A stretch of DNA of 14,562 nucleotides from contig RCSS01000204.1 in assembly GCA_004000155.1 (NCBI GenBank), positions 1-14,562 on the forward strand, in the 5' to 3' direction. Positions 1-8,300 of the stretch are shown here, in pieces (position 1 is the first letter of the stretch; every line of letters begins with the position of its first letter). The translations under genes were made by a program, and so were the position numbers. The stretch is from Tubulinosema ratisbonensis. Lineage: Eukaryota; Microsporidia; Tubulinosematidae. Under the pieces are notes generated by a model. It made no database searches. It was not told the origin of the DNA and worked only from the letters and a program-made list of their open reading frames with translations.

Positions 1-62
1 TTTTTTTTTTTTTTAAAAGATATTTTGTTTTATTATTATAAATTGAATTAAAAAATATTCAA
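1..62. other. Poly-T end and AT-rich 3' flank
   Basis: The window opens with 14 T residues followed by AT-rich sequence with no reading frame. It is the 3' flank of the minus-strand gene that ends at 63. The homopolymer may simply be a contig edge. Confidence 0.5.
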
Positions 63-761
63 TCANCAACCAAAATAATAATTATACACATTTTCTAAAG
101 AAATCCCCTTCCCAAACAAATAAGTCATCCCAGAATGTTTCTTGTTCTCACAATAAATAACCTTATCTTTAATCTGAAACACTTTTTCATTTACAAAAAA
201 AATAAACTCATCTTTGCATAAATCAGCATAAAACTCATTCCCCAAACAAACTTTCTTTTTCTTACATCCTTTATGATAAAAAAAATCAGAACAATCTTGT
301 GGTAACTTATCAAACTTATAANCAACAAATGGTTCTTCACTAAAAATACACGAACAAATAAACTTATCAAAACAATCAGTTACACTTTCAACTAACAAAT
401 TTTCACTTCCTAAAATATTCTTAGTGTCAAAACTAAAATTTTTTTCCAAACAATTTTTTTCACAAAGTAAAAGATACCTGAAAATATAAAAAATAAAACC
501 ATTATTATTTTTTAAAAAATAATTTAGAACATTTTCGATTAAAGGTATTTTTGAAGAGATTTCTTCGTTAACGAATGTTATTGTTATTTTTGTGATGTGT
601 TCGTCTATGACGAAGGATTCACTTGCNATTGTGTTTAGGATGTTTTGTTCTGTGTTTGGGAATGAGTGGAGTGGCAGGTATTCTGTTATTTTTAGTAATA
701 AAGGTGTTTCTGTGTATTTACAGCCAGCTAAGATGTTCTGGATCTTTTTTGCTGAAAGCAT
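63..761 (-). CDS. Hypothetical 232-residue protein, possibly a divergent ubiquitin-protease-like fold
   Basis: The frame is open for 233 codons on the minus strand. The only early ATG is at 761. The frame extends upstream to 803 only through a TTG, so 761 is the start, and there is no other in-frame ATG until near the C-terminus. I do not recognise the family with certainty. The C-terminal 60 residues (NEFYADLCKDEFIFF, then NEKV, then MTYLFG) follow the spacing of the end of a ubiquitin-specific protease domain, whose usual pattern is GHYxAY, then W-x-x-F-x-D-x-x-V, then AYxLFY. If that reading is right, the catalytic His position is Glu, so the protein would be inactive. There is no signal peptide or membrane segment. 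Codons 1-75 mostly end in C where a pyrimidine is used; the rest mostly end in T. Three N bases fall in the gene. Codon 232 reads TGN, so it could be Trp, Cys or a stop. Confidence 0.75.
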   Translation of the reverse strand: MLSAKKIQNILAGCKYTETPLLLKITEYLPLHSFPNTEQNILNTXASESFVIDEHITKITITFVNEEISSKIPLIENVLNYFLKNNNGFIFYIFRYLLLCEKNCLEKNFSFDTKNILGSENLLVESVTDCFDKFICSCIFSEEPFVXYKFDKLPQDCSDFFYHKGCKKKKVCLGNEFYADLCKDEFIFFVNEKVFQIKDKVIYCENKKHSGMTYLFGKGISLENVYNYYFGX

Positions 762-1722
762 TTTAATTTTAAATTGAAGCAAGCAGGAAGCAAAATTTTG
801 CAAATACCAGATAATTGTAGTAGTAATCTCGAAATCAATTCTACTTTAACTAAAATAAAATAGATTTTTGTTATTTAACATACATCGATTCTACAACCTT
901 GCAACCAAAAAATTGTTTAAATTTTAAAAATTTTAGAAAGAAATTTTAGTTTCAAAATTGTTGATAGCAGCAGACAAAGATACAAATTTTAATGTGTATG
1001 TTTTTAAAGCCTTGTGTTTAGTGATTGCTGCTTAGGAATGTGTATTACCATTAATTATCAAACTTTCTTTGTTTTTTTAAAACGACTTTGTTAAAAGTGT
1101 ATGATATTGAGTCTCAAATCGATTATTCGGATTCAGGTTAGCGGATACCAGAATTCTTTAGACAAAAGTAAAATTAGATAATATCTTCAAATGACGTAAA
1201 AAAATTTTAAGAAGTTGCATATAATAAAACTAGCACTTCTGTTGAGGTTTTAAACGACTAATTTCAGTTGAAATCTCTGAACATTTCAAATTAATGTTTT
1301 TAAATGATTGATACAGTCAATCAAAACTTTCAAAAGTTTTTATTTGGATATTGTCTTTTTGATAAAGGATTTAGTATGATTTCTACTGTATAAATCTATT
1401 TTTTAGAATGTAAGAAAATACTCAAAATTTTATTTGATTTATTTTTTAAATCATTTTAATTTTTACAAATTTAAGAAGGTTTTCTGATATAATAGACAAA
1501 TTTTAAAGTCCTATAATGTTTCTATAAATGAGTTTTGAAGGTTTATATTTTATAAATCAAGACTATACCTTAGAAAATTTTAATACCTTTTTTTAAGGTA
1601 TACACATTTTTTTCTTACAGTTAAAAATATAAAATATTTCATAAAAATTAATTATTTTTTTATTTAATAGAATTTATGTTAAAAAAAACTAAATTTTATA
1701 TTAAAATTATTAAAAAATAATA
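762..1722. other. Gene-free AT-rich stretch
   Basis: No convincing gene is present. It contains the 5' flank of the first gene and the 3' flank of the small gene at 1723..1992. A plus-strand frame at about 1094..1291 reads in a protein-like way but has five stops in 66 codons, roughly what AT-rich DNA gives by chance, so I do not annotate it. Confidence 0.5.
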
Positions 1723-1992
1723 TTATAAATATTTATAAAACATTCCTATTGCAATACATAATAAAACAAACACAATTACCACGGTTATGGATATAAGGTG
1801 TATTTGTTCTTTTTCGATTATTTCATTGTCTTTCTCAAAATAAAATTCCTCATAGTGATGACTTAACTGACCATTTGTATCTTTAAATGAGGTATCTTGA
1901 GTCATTTTAGATGTATTCCTATGCGAAGTGGCTACAAAAATACTTCAAAACAATAACAATAACCCGTTTATTTCTTTGTTATTCAAATTCAT
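1723..1992 (-). pseudogene. Small signal-peptide/single-pass membrane protein with an in-frame TGA
   Basis: Read from ATG 1992 the frame gives 89 codons plus a stop, broken by one TGA at codon 16 (1947..1945). Before the TGA is MNLNNKEINGLLLLF and after it SIFVATSHRNTSK, which together look like an ordinary signal peptide. An acidic region follows (YEEFYFEKDNEIIEKE), then a C-terminal membrane helix (about residues 68-84) ending CIAIGMFYKYL. CCC sits directly before ATG 1992, as in the gene at 12025, which has the same architecture and nearly the same length. An internal ATG at 1905 would give a 60-residue tail-anchored protein instead. The TGA may be a true disabling mutation, a sequencing error, or evidence that the 1905 start is used. 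Related but weak similarity to the 11762..12025 product (C-I-x-x-G and YK in the membrane segment) suggests a family. Function unknown. Confidence 0.55.
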
Positions 1993-1995
1993 GGG
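1993..1995 (-). promoter_or_regulatory. CCC motif directly before ATG 1992
   Basis: On the minus strand the start reads CCC-ATG-AAT. CCC-like motifs just upstream of the start are a described feature of microsporidian genes. Here it favours ATG 1992 over the internal ATG at 1905. Confidence 0.4.
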
Positions 1996-2164
1996 ATATA
2001 ATTTTTTACAAAAATTTATTATTAAATTTTATTAATCGGATCAATTTCCTTTTCTTAAAAAAAATTAGATTTAATTTATTTAATAAAATATTTATAAAAT
2101 ACCACCTGTAATCACTCAGTTTCTTAGGTATTTTAAGATGAAAGAATGTAAAATTTATTACTTT

Positions 2165-2400
2165 GTGAGTAAACTTTAAATTTATGTCTTTTGTTGGTAT
2201 TACCTAAAGAAAAGAACAGCATTATTTGATTAAATACTCTTAATCTTAACAATTTGATTAGATAGTTTTTAAAAAATAATTGATCTGCCCTGTTCGCTCG
2301 GTACAAAAAACCCATTTCTTTTAATTGCATTGTAAAAATTTTGTTAAGTTAAGGAACCAACTTCAAGATTACCTCATCCTAACTAACACTGGGTTAAGAT
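2165..2400 (-). pseudogene. Decayed IS630/Tc1-like transposase fragment
   Basis: One minus-strand frame, read through several stops, gives NAIKRNGFFVPSEQGRSIIF, then KLSNQIVKIKSI, then SNNAVLFFR and YQQK. This resembles the stretch of IS630/Tc1-type transposases after the first catalytic Asp: a variable strand, then V/P...RGRxIS, then AxSxxGI...K, then N...FxxFLxxL. The catalytic residues themselves are not convincingly visible. A 65-codon open frame with an ATG at 2330 overlaps it in another frame and I regard it as a chance frame. No terminal repeats are seen. Assignment is inference from motif spacing only. Confidence 0.35.
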
Positions 2401-2478
2401 TCTTTTCAATTTCATTTTACCTGTTTTTCAAATCAATTTAATTTTTAGTTTTAATGTTGTAAAAATTAATCTCTAAGT

Positions 2479-2540
2479 GTATGAAATGAAAATAAATAAA
2501 TAAGTTAGTTAAATTAGAAAAACAGATATTTATTTCATAC
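2479..2540. repeat. Inverted repeat, 9-bp arms
   Basis: GTATGAAAT (2479..2487) is matched by its complement ATTTCATAC (2532..2540), separated by 44 bases. It lies just before two further hairpins. Confidence 0.5.
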
Positions 2541-2541
2541 A

Positions 2542-2570
2542 ATTTTAGATTAGCAATTTGAATCTAAAAT
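2542..2570. repeat. Perfect 10-bp hairpin
   Basis: ATTTTAGATT (2542..2551) and AATCTAAAAT (2561..2570) are perfect complements around a 9-base loop. Function unknown. Confidence 0.6.
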
Positions 2571-2637
2571 ACGATTACCAAAATTTTAAAAAAAATTAAC
2601 ATAATTAATTTCCTAAACTTTTTTTGTTTAAAGATTG

Positions 2638-2672
2638 AATTTTTGAATTATAAGAAAAAGTATTCAAAAATT
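2638..2672. repeat. Perfect 11-bp hairpin
   Basis: AATTTTTGAAT (2638..2648) pairs with ATTCAAAAATT (2662..2672) around a 13-base loop. It is the third inverted repeat in 200 bases. Confidence 0.55.
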
Positions 2673-3076
2673 ATAATTTAATTTTACAGAAAATCTTAAA
2701 AATAAAATTTTTTATCTAAAAATTATTTGGTTCAAATATTATTTGTTTAAAAAATGATTTAAAAAAATTATAAATATTTTATATCAAATATAATATCTTT
2801 AATTTTAAGATTAAAAACAAGCCTATTTGATTTTTTGTTGTTGATCAAGAATAGGAACAGTTGGACATGTTCTTACCAACTTTTTCATTTTAGAATTAAA
2901 GTATTTTTTATTTAAAATTTATTTTATAGATTTTAATTTCTTAAAATTAAACCAATGTATATTCTCTACTTTAAAATGATGATCATTTCCTAATATGAAA
3001 ATGACCAATCACAGAAAAAGGATCTTTGCAGTATACAAGTGAAACCTATAAAATATATTTTGCTATGTTTGAGGCT

Positions 3077-3162
3077 TGTGAATACTTTAAAATTATTAAT
3101 TTTTTACTAAAATTTTCAAATTTAAAAAAAGAAAAAAAATTAATGATTTTAAAGTATTCACA
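3077..3162. repeat. 29-bp near-perfect inverted repeat
   Basis: The arms 3077..3105 and 3134..3162 begin TGTGAATACTTTAAAAT and are complementary over 29 bases with a single mismatch, which would be a G-U pair in RNA from the plus strand. The spacer is 28 bases and AT-rich. Similarity stops sharply at both outer edges, as in a small palindromic or MITE-like insertion. It lies about 180 bases before the Merlin transposase relic. No second copy is seen in the window. Confidence 0.8.
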
Positions 3163-3299
3163 TAAAATATTAAATAAAAAACAGGTTAAATTTTTAAAAT
3201 AACATTTGTATTGGAAAAAAGTTAATAAATTTTGCTTTGATTTAAGATCGCTTTAAGTGAAAAGAGAGTATAAACAATGGTATTTGTGATCAAATACTA

Positions 3300-3950
3300 A
3301 ATTGAAGCAGAAGAGTAAAATTTATGTAAAATATAAAAAGTGCTGCTCAACTTTATATAAAATTATAAGAACTGTCTTTTATAGTCTAAAGGTGCTAGTA
3401 AATGAATATTTTAAAAGAATTTATATTTAAGTATTTAAATGTACATTAAAAATATAATTTTATTCAATTTATTTCAAAAACTATTTGTAAAGAAAAGTTT
3501 AAAAAATTTTTATATCAATTATTTTAATAAAATTGGCTTAGAAAATACAATAATACAAAAATACGAAACAGCTATTTGTGAAGGCAGAATTTTTATAAAT
3601 TTATTGAAGAATAAAGAAAGAAAATAGACTGTTGGTAAGGTATTCAAAATAAAATTGTTATGAAGTGTTTTTAGTATTAGTTTAGACAGGAAAAAAGATA
3701 CCTTTAATAACATTTATGATTAACTTTAGATTAGAAGTTTTATGAGAAAAGTTAGCTATACTGATTACCCAGGTGCATTTTTTATCTTTAAAGATTATTA
3801 TCAGATGATTTTAAGCATAGAAAGGTTAAAAAATTAAGGCGATCTTGCAAAAAAAGAATTAAGAATTTATGTTTACATTTGAAAGGGGAATTCAGAAAAA
3901 AAGGTGGCTTTATAAAGGAAAAAATTGATGAATTCGGAAATAATTTCTAA
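3300..3950 (+). pseudogene. Decayed Merlin (IS1016-type) transposase
   Basis: Three pieces in order match the family. First, from 3341, CCSTLYKIIRTVFYSLKV then NEYFKRIYI, corresponding to the end of the zinc ribbon and the 'siRtgsfF.sk' region. Second, one frame from 3439 to about 3815 carries KIGLENTIIQKYETAICEGR (aligned to 'IGGxgxiVEIDEt...rGr', with both acids of the 'DE' motif replaced), then RKKDTFNNIY and TDYPGAFFIFKDYYQ, the second catalytic Asp being in TDYP. Third, from 3873, LHLKGEFRKKGGFIKEKIDE, the C-terminal 'LK..fRk..G' region, ending at TAA 3948. There are at least two frameshifts and several stops, so it is inactive. A 62-codon open frame at 3439..3627 is part of it, not a gene. 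Terminal inverted repeats were not found. Confidence 0.7.
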
Positions 3951-4461
3951 AAAAAGAACTCTTATTTCCCTAATTGATGCTTTTTATTTCATTTTTTACA
4001 ATCTTAAATTAACATAAAAAAATATTTCACTTTAATAATATTAAATATTTTTTACTTATCCATAATTTTTGTACTTAAAATTTTTAAATAAAAATTTCTT
4101 CTCTTTAAGCAAAAATATATTTTTTAATTTCGAATATTACATAAAAAATTTTTAAATTTATTATTTATTTGATTATGTTATTTTAATTAATACAAAAGCT
4201 TTAAAATTTAAAGGAGAAAAAAATCCAAATTTTTAAATTTAAAACTTTGAAATTTTGGTAAAACATTATGAAAAAAATTAATGTTTATTATTAGAATGTA
4301 TAAAAATTACTGATAATTTCTTCAAAAAAAATTTTAAAATATAATCTGATTTTCAATAAATTAAATTGCTTTATTTCACTCCTTTATAAAAATTTTTTCC
4401 GGAAATGCTTTGTTTAATCAAAACTAAGAATATAAAAAAAACTTTTTAAAAAAAGTTACAA
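3951..4461. other. AT-rich gap before the coiled-coil gene
   Basis: No gene is seen. This is the 3' edge of the Merlin relic and the 5' flank of the gene at 4462. The start lacks a CCC motif; the preceding sequence is A-rich (AAAAAAAGTTACAA). Confidence 0.5.
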
Positions 4462-5814
4462 ATGATATCTAATAAGCGTATTTTTTTAGCATTTTTTGTG
4501 ACTGTAGGAATACTTGTGCTAGTGGTTTTTTTGGGATTGAAAGCAATAAAGAAAGCCAACTCAAATTCTTCTACAACAACAAATCCATCGCCAAATGAAA
4601 ACTCTGAAAAAAATTCAGAAATGTACAAAGAAGAACAAAAAAGAAACAAACAGCTGGTTGAAGAGTTAAACAATAAGAAAAATGAGAATCGAGAATTGCT
4701 AAAGAGGCTAAAAGAAGCACAATCACAAAGCGACACACATAATTTACAAATGTCACTTGAAAAGAAAAAAGATCAAATACAAAAATTAACTAACGAATTG
4801 CAAGAAAAAGAGCAAGAAATATATGAACTAAAAGAAAATTATAAAGATTTGGAAATTGAGTTACAAAATTGTAAACAGATAATATTTCATAGCAACCAGC
4901 CACAAAATTTTTTAGAAGTTTCTGAAAATGAAAATACGAATGATTTACAANGTATCATAAAACAATTGCAGATTCAACTTAAAAAAGAAAAAAATAAGTA
5001 CGAAGAACTAAGATCTAATTTAGAAATTGAAAACAAATCTCAAAACAGAGACTTGTTTTTTAAATCAGATCTTGTAACCACAAGAGTGTTTGCCATTGCA
5101 AATTTTTTAAGATATTCATCATCTGATTCTATCAAAAATTTAAGCGATAATATAAAATACAATTTTATAGATATATTTAAAAGTTTTAATTATTATAACA
5201 ACATTGATAAAAATTCTTTAAAACATCAAGTAAATCAAATTGTAAATCGGTTTACTAATCATATGTTTGTTGGTGAACAAGAATCAGGAATTCGTTATCA
5301 ATTTGCTTGCATTATGAATTACCTTGCTAAAAATCTAATAAATGTTGCAGATAAAGGTTTTTATGATGATTACAAAAGAAATTTGTTTATTTGTGAAAAT
5401 TTTTCTATTAAAAAAACCTCTAACCTAGATTTAGTGGATAAAAAATTTGAATTAAAACCACTTTTAACATTTGATATAAATAAATTTGTATCCTCAATTG
5501 ACGAGCTAAAAGAAACTATCAATCTTGACTTTAATTTCATTGAATATGCAAAATATTTATATCTTACATCAACCGAAAAAGGGAAAAATTCTTATTTTTT
5601 AAATCTAAACAAGAAACATAAATTAAATTTGGATAAAAACAAATTTATTTATACACTTAAAGGATTTATTACTAAAGAAAATAATAAGTTTTATTCATAC
5701 CTATTCGAGGATAATAAATGGAGAAAATTTATTAATAATTTAGAAGTATTTGATTTTTCACTTACGCATGTGTTCCGGATATCTTTTTGTTTGAAAAAGA
5801 AAATTAGCTATTAA
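4462..5814 (+). CDS. Membrane-anchored coiled-coil protein with a degenerate ubiquitin-protease-like C-terminus
   Basis: A 450-residue protein, and the largest intact gene here. Residues 8-28 form one hydrophobic helix with a short N-terminal tail, so it is probably a signal anchor. A Ser/Thr/Asn/Pro-rich linker follows (32-50), then a Lys/Glu/Gln-rich coiled coil (about 52-192). Residues 196-450 look globular and can be laid on a ubiquitin-specific protease domain: TTRVFAIANFLRYSS (206-220) at the Cys box NTCxxNSxLQxL; FVGEQESGIRYQFACIMNYL (269-288) at the 'F..QQDAxEFLxxLLDxL' box; and YTLKGFITKENNKFYSYLFE (397-416) then KWRKF at the His box YxLxGxxxHxGxxxGHYxAY...W..F.D. The catalytic Cys and His both appear replaced (V209 or R208; F410), predicting a pseudoenzyme. 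This is pattern reading, not a search result. Codon 164 contains an N (NGT). ATG 4462 is the first in frame. Confidence 0.85.
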   Translation: MISNKRIFLAFFVTVGILVLVVFLGLKAIKKANSNSSTTTNPSPNENSEKNSEMYKEEQKRNKQLVEELNNKKNENRELLKRLKEAQSQSDTHNLQMSLEKKKDQIQKLTNELQEKEQEIYELKENYKDLEIELQNCKQIIFHSNQPQNFLEVSENENTNDLQXIIKQLQIQLKKEKNKYEELRSNLEIENKSQNRDLFFKSDLVTTRVFAIANFLRYSSSDSIKNLSDNIKYNFIDIFKSFNYYNNIDKNSLKHQVNQIVNRFTNHMFVGEQESGIRYQFACIMNYLAKNLINVADKGFYDDYKRNLFICENFSIKKTSNLDLVDKKFELKPLLTFDINKFVSSIDELKETINLDFNFIEYAKYLYLTSTEKGKNSYFLNLNKKHKLNLDKNKFIYTLKGFITKENNKFYSYLFEDNKWRKFINNLEVFDFSLTHVFRISFCLKKKISY

Positions 5815-6587
5815 ATTTTTTAACCTTTTTTATCTAAAGTTTAATTAATCTTTGCTGGGAAGGTTTAGCGGGAATTTTTTTAAAATTTAAAAATATTTTT
5901 ATTTGAATTATCATTCTTTTAAGTTAAAACATCTTTTATTTTTACATTTGTAAATTACAAAAAAATATGTCTCAAAACTTTACTTGCTTATAAAAATAAA
6001 GTTAATTTTTACATTTAAAAAATTATCATTTAAATCTAAATACCTTTTGATAGTAGAGATATTTTATTTTATAAATTGGTAAGAGAAAGAAAATATTAAA
6101 GATATTATTACTTTAGAAATTTTGAAATAGTTTTTACTTTACTAAAATAAAAGAAAAATTAATTGCAAGAATTGCGTCGCTTTAAACAAAAAAATCAATA
6201 GTTTATTGTCTAAAGCTTTGGTAATAAGATATTTAATATTATAAATAAATATTACACTTAATGACTTTTTTATGAAAAATACGGTTTTGAATCTAAAAAG
6301 TTGATCACTTATTTCTATCTTGTGAGATAATTTTATAAAATTATAAATTTAAACATAAAAAATTGACATAGAATTCTTATTTTGCAATGTTATAAGAATT
6401 TATCAGAAAGGGGCATTTGTTGTTTTTGTGCAGTAAAAAATTTTATAACAGAAATAAGAACAAATCATTTTTAAACATTTCATATGAGATTAAAAAACAA
6501 AATCTTTAAAAGAAAATGTTTTGTATAAGCTTCTAGTTGTTATTTTATCAAATGTTTTTCTAAATTATTGTTCTTTTCTTCGAAAGA
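5815..6587. other. Gene-free AT-rich stretch
   Basis: No supported gene, RNA or repeat is seen. The part after about 6390 has short protein-like runs in several frames (for example near 6400-6580), but nothing I can assign. Confidence 0.5.
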
Positions 6588-6707
6588 ATGTATAATAATT
6601 CAATGAGAAACGCAAGAAAATTTACACGGGAAATAATATTGATAGACATTAGTTTATTTTGTTTTATGCTTAGTGGTAAATTTTTAGTTGTATATTTTCT
6701 ATTCTAA
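6588..6707 (+). CDS. Candidate 39-residue micro-ORF with a hydrophobic C-terminus
   Basis: ATG 6588 to TAA 6705 encodes 39 residues: a basic start (MYNNSMRNARKFTRE) followed by a long hydrophobic run to the last residue (IILIDISLFCFML, then FLVVYFLF). It could be a tiny tail-anchored protein. Alternatively REIILIDISLFCFMLSGKF may be a remnant of the first-aspartate strand of a Tc1/mariner transposase ('ilFsDES.F'), which would fit the relic-rich surroundings. There is no CCC motif before the ATG. An open frame of 39 codons is uncommon but not remarkable in DNA this AT-rich, so confidence is low. Confidence 0.2.
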   Translation: MYNNSMRNARKFTREIILIDISLFCFMLSGKFLVVYFLF

Positions 6708-7609
6708 CCAGAAGTCTAAATTTTTAAGAATTTAAATTTTGTTCTTTAATCAAAAGTAGCAAAAATGGTTTAATTTTTACTTCTTTGTCTATCGCGATGA
6801 TTTAAATTAAAAAATCTATATTTTATTTTCTAAATTTAAGTTTTATATAACCGAATATATTCCCCTTGCAGATATTAGGTTGTTTTTTAGTACCTTACAT
6901 GAATAAACACTCAAACAAACAAATGTCATAATTCATATTAATATTAAGAAAATAAGTCAATTCGTAAAATTTTAATAATTACAAAACATTCTTATATTGC
7001 TTGTCAAAATTAAATGACTAAGTATTAAACAAAAAAAACACTTAGTTCAAAAAGTAGACTTGGTGCTAAATTGTCTTCAATATTGAGAAATACAATAAAA
7101 TTACGACTTTATCATAAAAATTTTCGTATAAAAAAAACAAAAATATTCGTGGAATCATAAGTAAAGAAGATTAAAACGATGTGATTATTTCAAATAATAG
7201 AAAATTTTTAAAACCACCCAGATATAAAAATAGGACTGCTTATAAAAATTTTAACGAATTAAAAATTTTCTAAAGATTAAGTTTTCGTGCTGAATATACT
7301 TTTAGAAATTTAAAGCTTAAAAAATGTCACTTCTAAATATGATAAAATTTAATTTTTTAGTGTTGATTCAAAAAAACAATCTGACAGGTAAGCAAGAAAG
7401 GTTATGATGGATTAACATTCACTTTTCAAATATTTATTTTCACTTCTAAATTGAACAATAAAAATATTTTTTCCTTTTAAAAATAAATTTATAAAATTAA
7501 CAAAAAAAGTTTTAGAAGTAATATTTTATGAAATTAATGAAAATATTACTGTTTAATTACTTTAATCATGGATCTAAACTAATAAAATACAAATCCTTTA
7601 ATTTCTATG
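6708..7609. other. Gene-free AT-rich stretch
   Basis: No gene recognised. A 33-codon open run at about 7171-7275 (containing NNRKFLKPPRYKNRTAYK) looks protein-like and may be another transposon scrap, but I cannot assign it to a family. Confidence 0.45.
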
Positions 7610-8300
7610 TTAGGTGACGGTTCTTTTTTTATCAAACTCCAGTTTCAATGATGTTGGTGAGAATTTTAGCGTTAGGTATTTTGCATCTTTTATTAAAGAT
7701 ACATATTTGTAATCAAGGAAATGATGTAGAAACCCCTTGTGACTTTTATACCCACCGGAAAAATATTGTTTTCTCATCAGCATATCTTTTGAGTAAAGAT
7801 TGTGGTTTATTTTTCTCATGGTCAAAAATAGTATTAAAAAGATTCTTCTATCTTCACCTCTTCTACTATTCTTAAAACTTATACACCTTCTAATAAATTA
7901 CCTTATAATGTCTATTTTGTCTAAATTTAGACCCTTCTGTCTATTTTTTTTATAATCTTTCAAGTATTTTGTAGAAACTTTTACATAAATGTTTACAATT
8001 TTTTTAAGAATATTTTTAATATTCTTTCTTATTATTTTATCAATATGAAAAAAATAAAAAAATTTTCACTAAAAGCCCTAAGGACCACATATACAATATT
8101 TTTAAACATCTTTTTAACTTACCTTTGTAAAAGCTGTTTTTCCAAACAAATTAGACTTAGAATTACGATTTTTCATTTTATATCTCAACATAGTAGTGCT
8201 ATCGTTTATTTATAAACATTGTTGCTACATTTAGAAAAACTTTAAGATAGTATGGCTTTTATTTCAAGTATCATTCCTGTGGTTAATTACACACTTTTTC
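7610..8300 (-). pseudogene. Decayed Tc1/mariner-like N-terminal (DNA-binding) half
   Basis: Read on the minus strand, 8200..8123 gives DSTTMLRYKMKNRN then SKSNLFGKTAFTK, comparable to the recognition helix and 'StVxrxikrf...G...' linker before the GRP motif in Tc1-type transposases. Further on, one frame open from about 7900 to the stop at 7610 gives SRRGEDRRIFLI, then GGYKSHKGFLHHFLDYKYVS, then LIKDAKYLTLKFSPTSLK. This resembles the second helix-turn-helix and the 'Gyksr...kPlls...kkRl.fak' segment that precedes the first catalytic Asp. The stretch between them is broken by stops, and no catalytic region follows below 7610. A plus-strand frame at 7648..7875 is the antisense of this relic and not a gene. 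Assignment is moderate to weak. Confidence 0.35.
8006..8026. repeat. Perfect 9-bp hairpin
   Basis: AAGAATATT (8006..8014) and AATATTCTT (8018..8026) flank a three-base TTT loop. It lies inside the decayed minus-strand transposase and its A/T content makes chance plausible. Confidence 0.4.

Noticed and set aside
1094..1291. Plus-strand frame reading SSNDVKK and NKTSTSVEVLND, perhaps an IS630 helix-turn-helix remnant
   Set aside because: Five stops in 66 codons is about what AT-rich DNA gives by chance and no family motif is firm.
1930..1943. GTATTTTTGTAGCC on the minus strand, nearly the same as GTATTTTGTAGCC directly before ATG 12444
   Set aside because: At 1930..1943 it lies inside the coding frame of the small membrane protein once the 1992 start is accepted, so a shared regulatory motif is unlikely.
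1911..2111. 66-codon plus-strand frame starting MYSYAKWLQKYFK
   Set aside because: It overlaps, in antisense, the signal-peptide region of the small gene at 1723..1992, and its second half is low-complexity Asn/Phe/Lys typical of random AT-rich frames.
2281..2340. Higher-GC patch with GTTCG and GGTAC that might be part of a tRNA
   Set aside because: No cloverleaf arms could be paired around it, and it reads as part of the transposase relic.
3439..3627. 62-codon frame with an ATG that could be called a small gene
   Set aside because: Its C-terminal half aligns by motif to a Merlin transposase, and matching segments continue before and after it beyond frameshifts and stops.
7648..7875. 75-codon plus-strand frame
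   Set aside because: It is the antisense of the minus-strand Tc1-like relic, which gives the more sensible protein.
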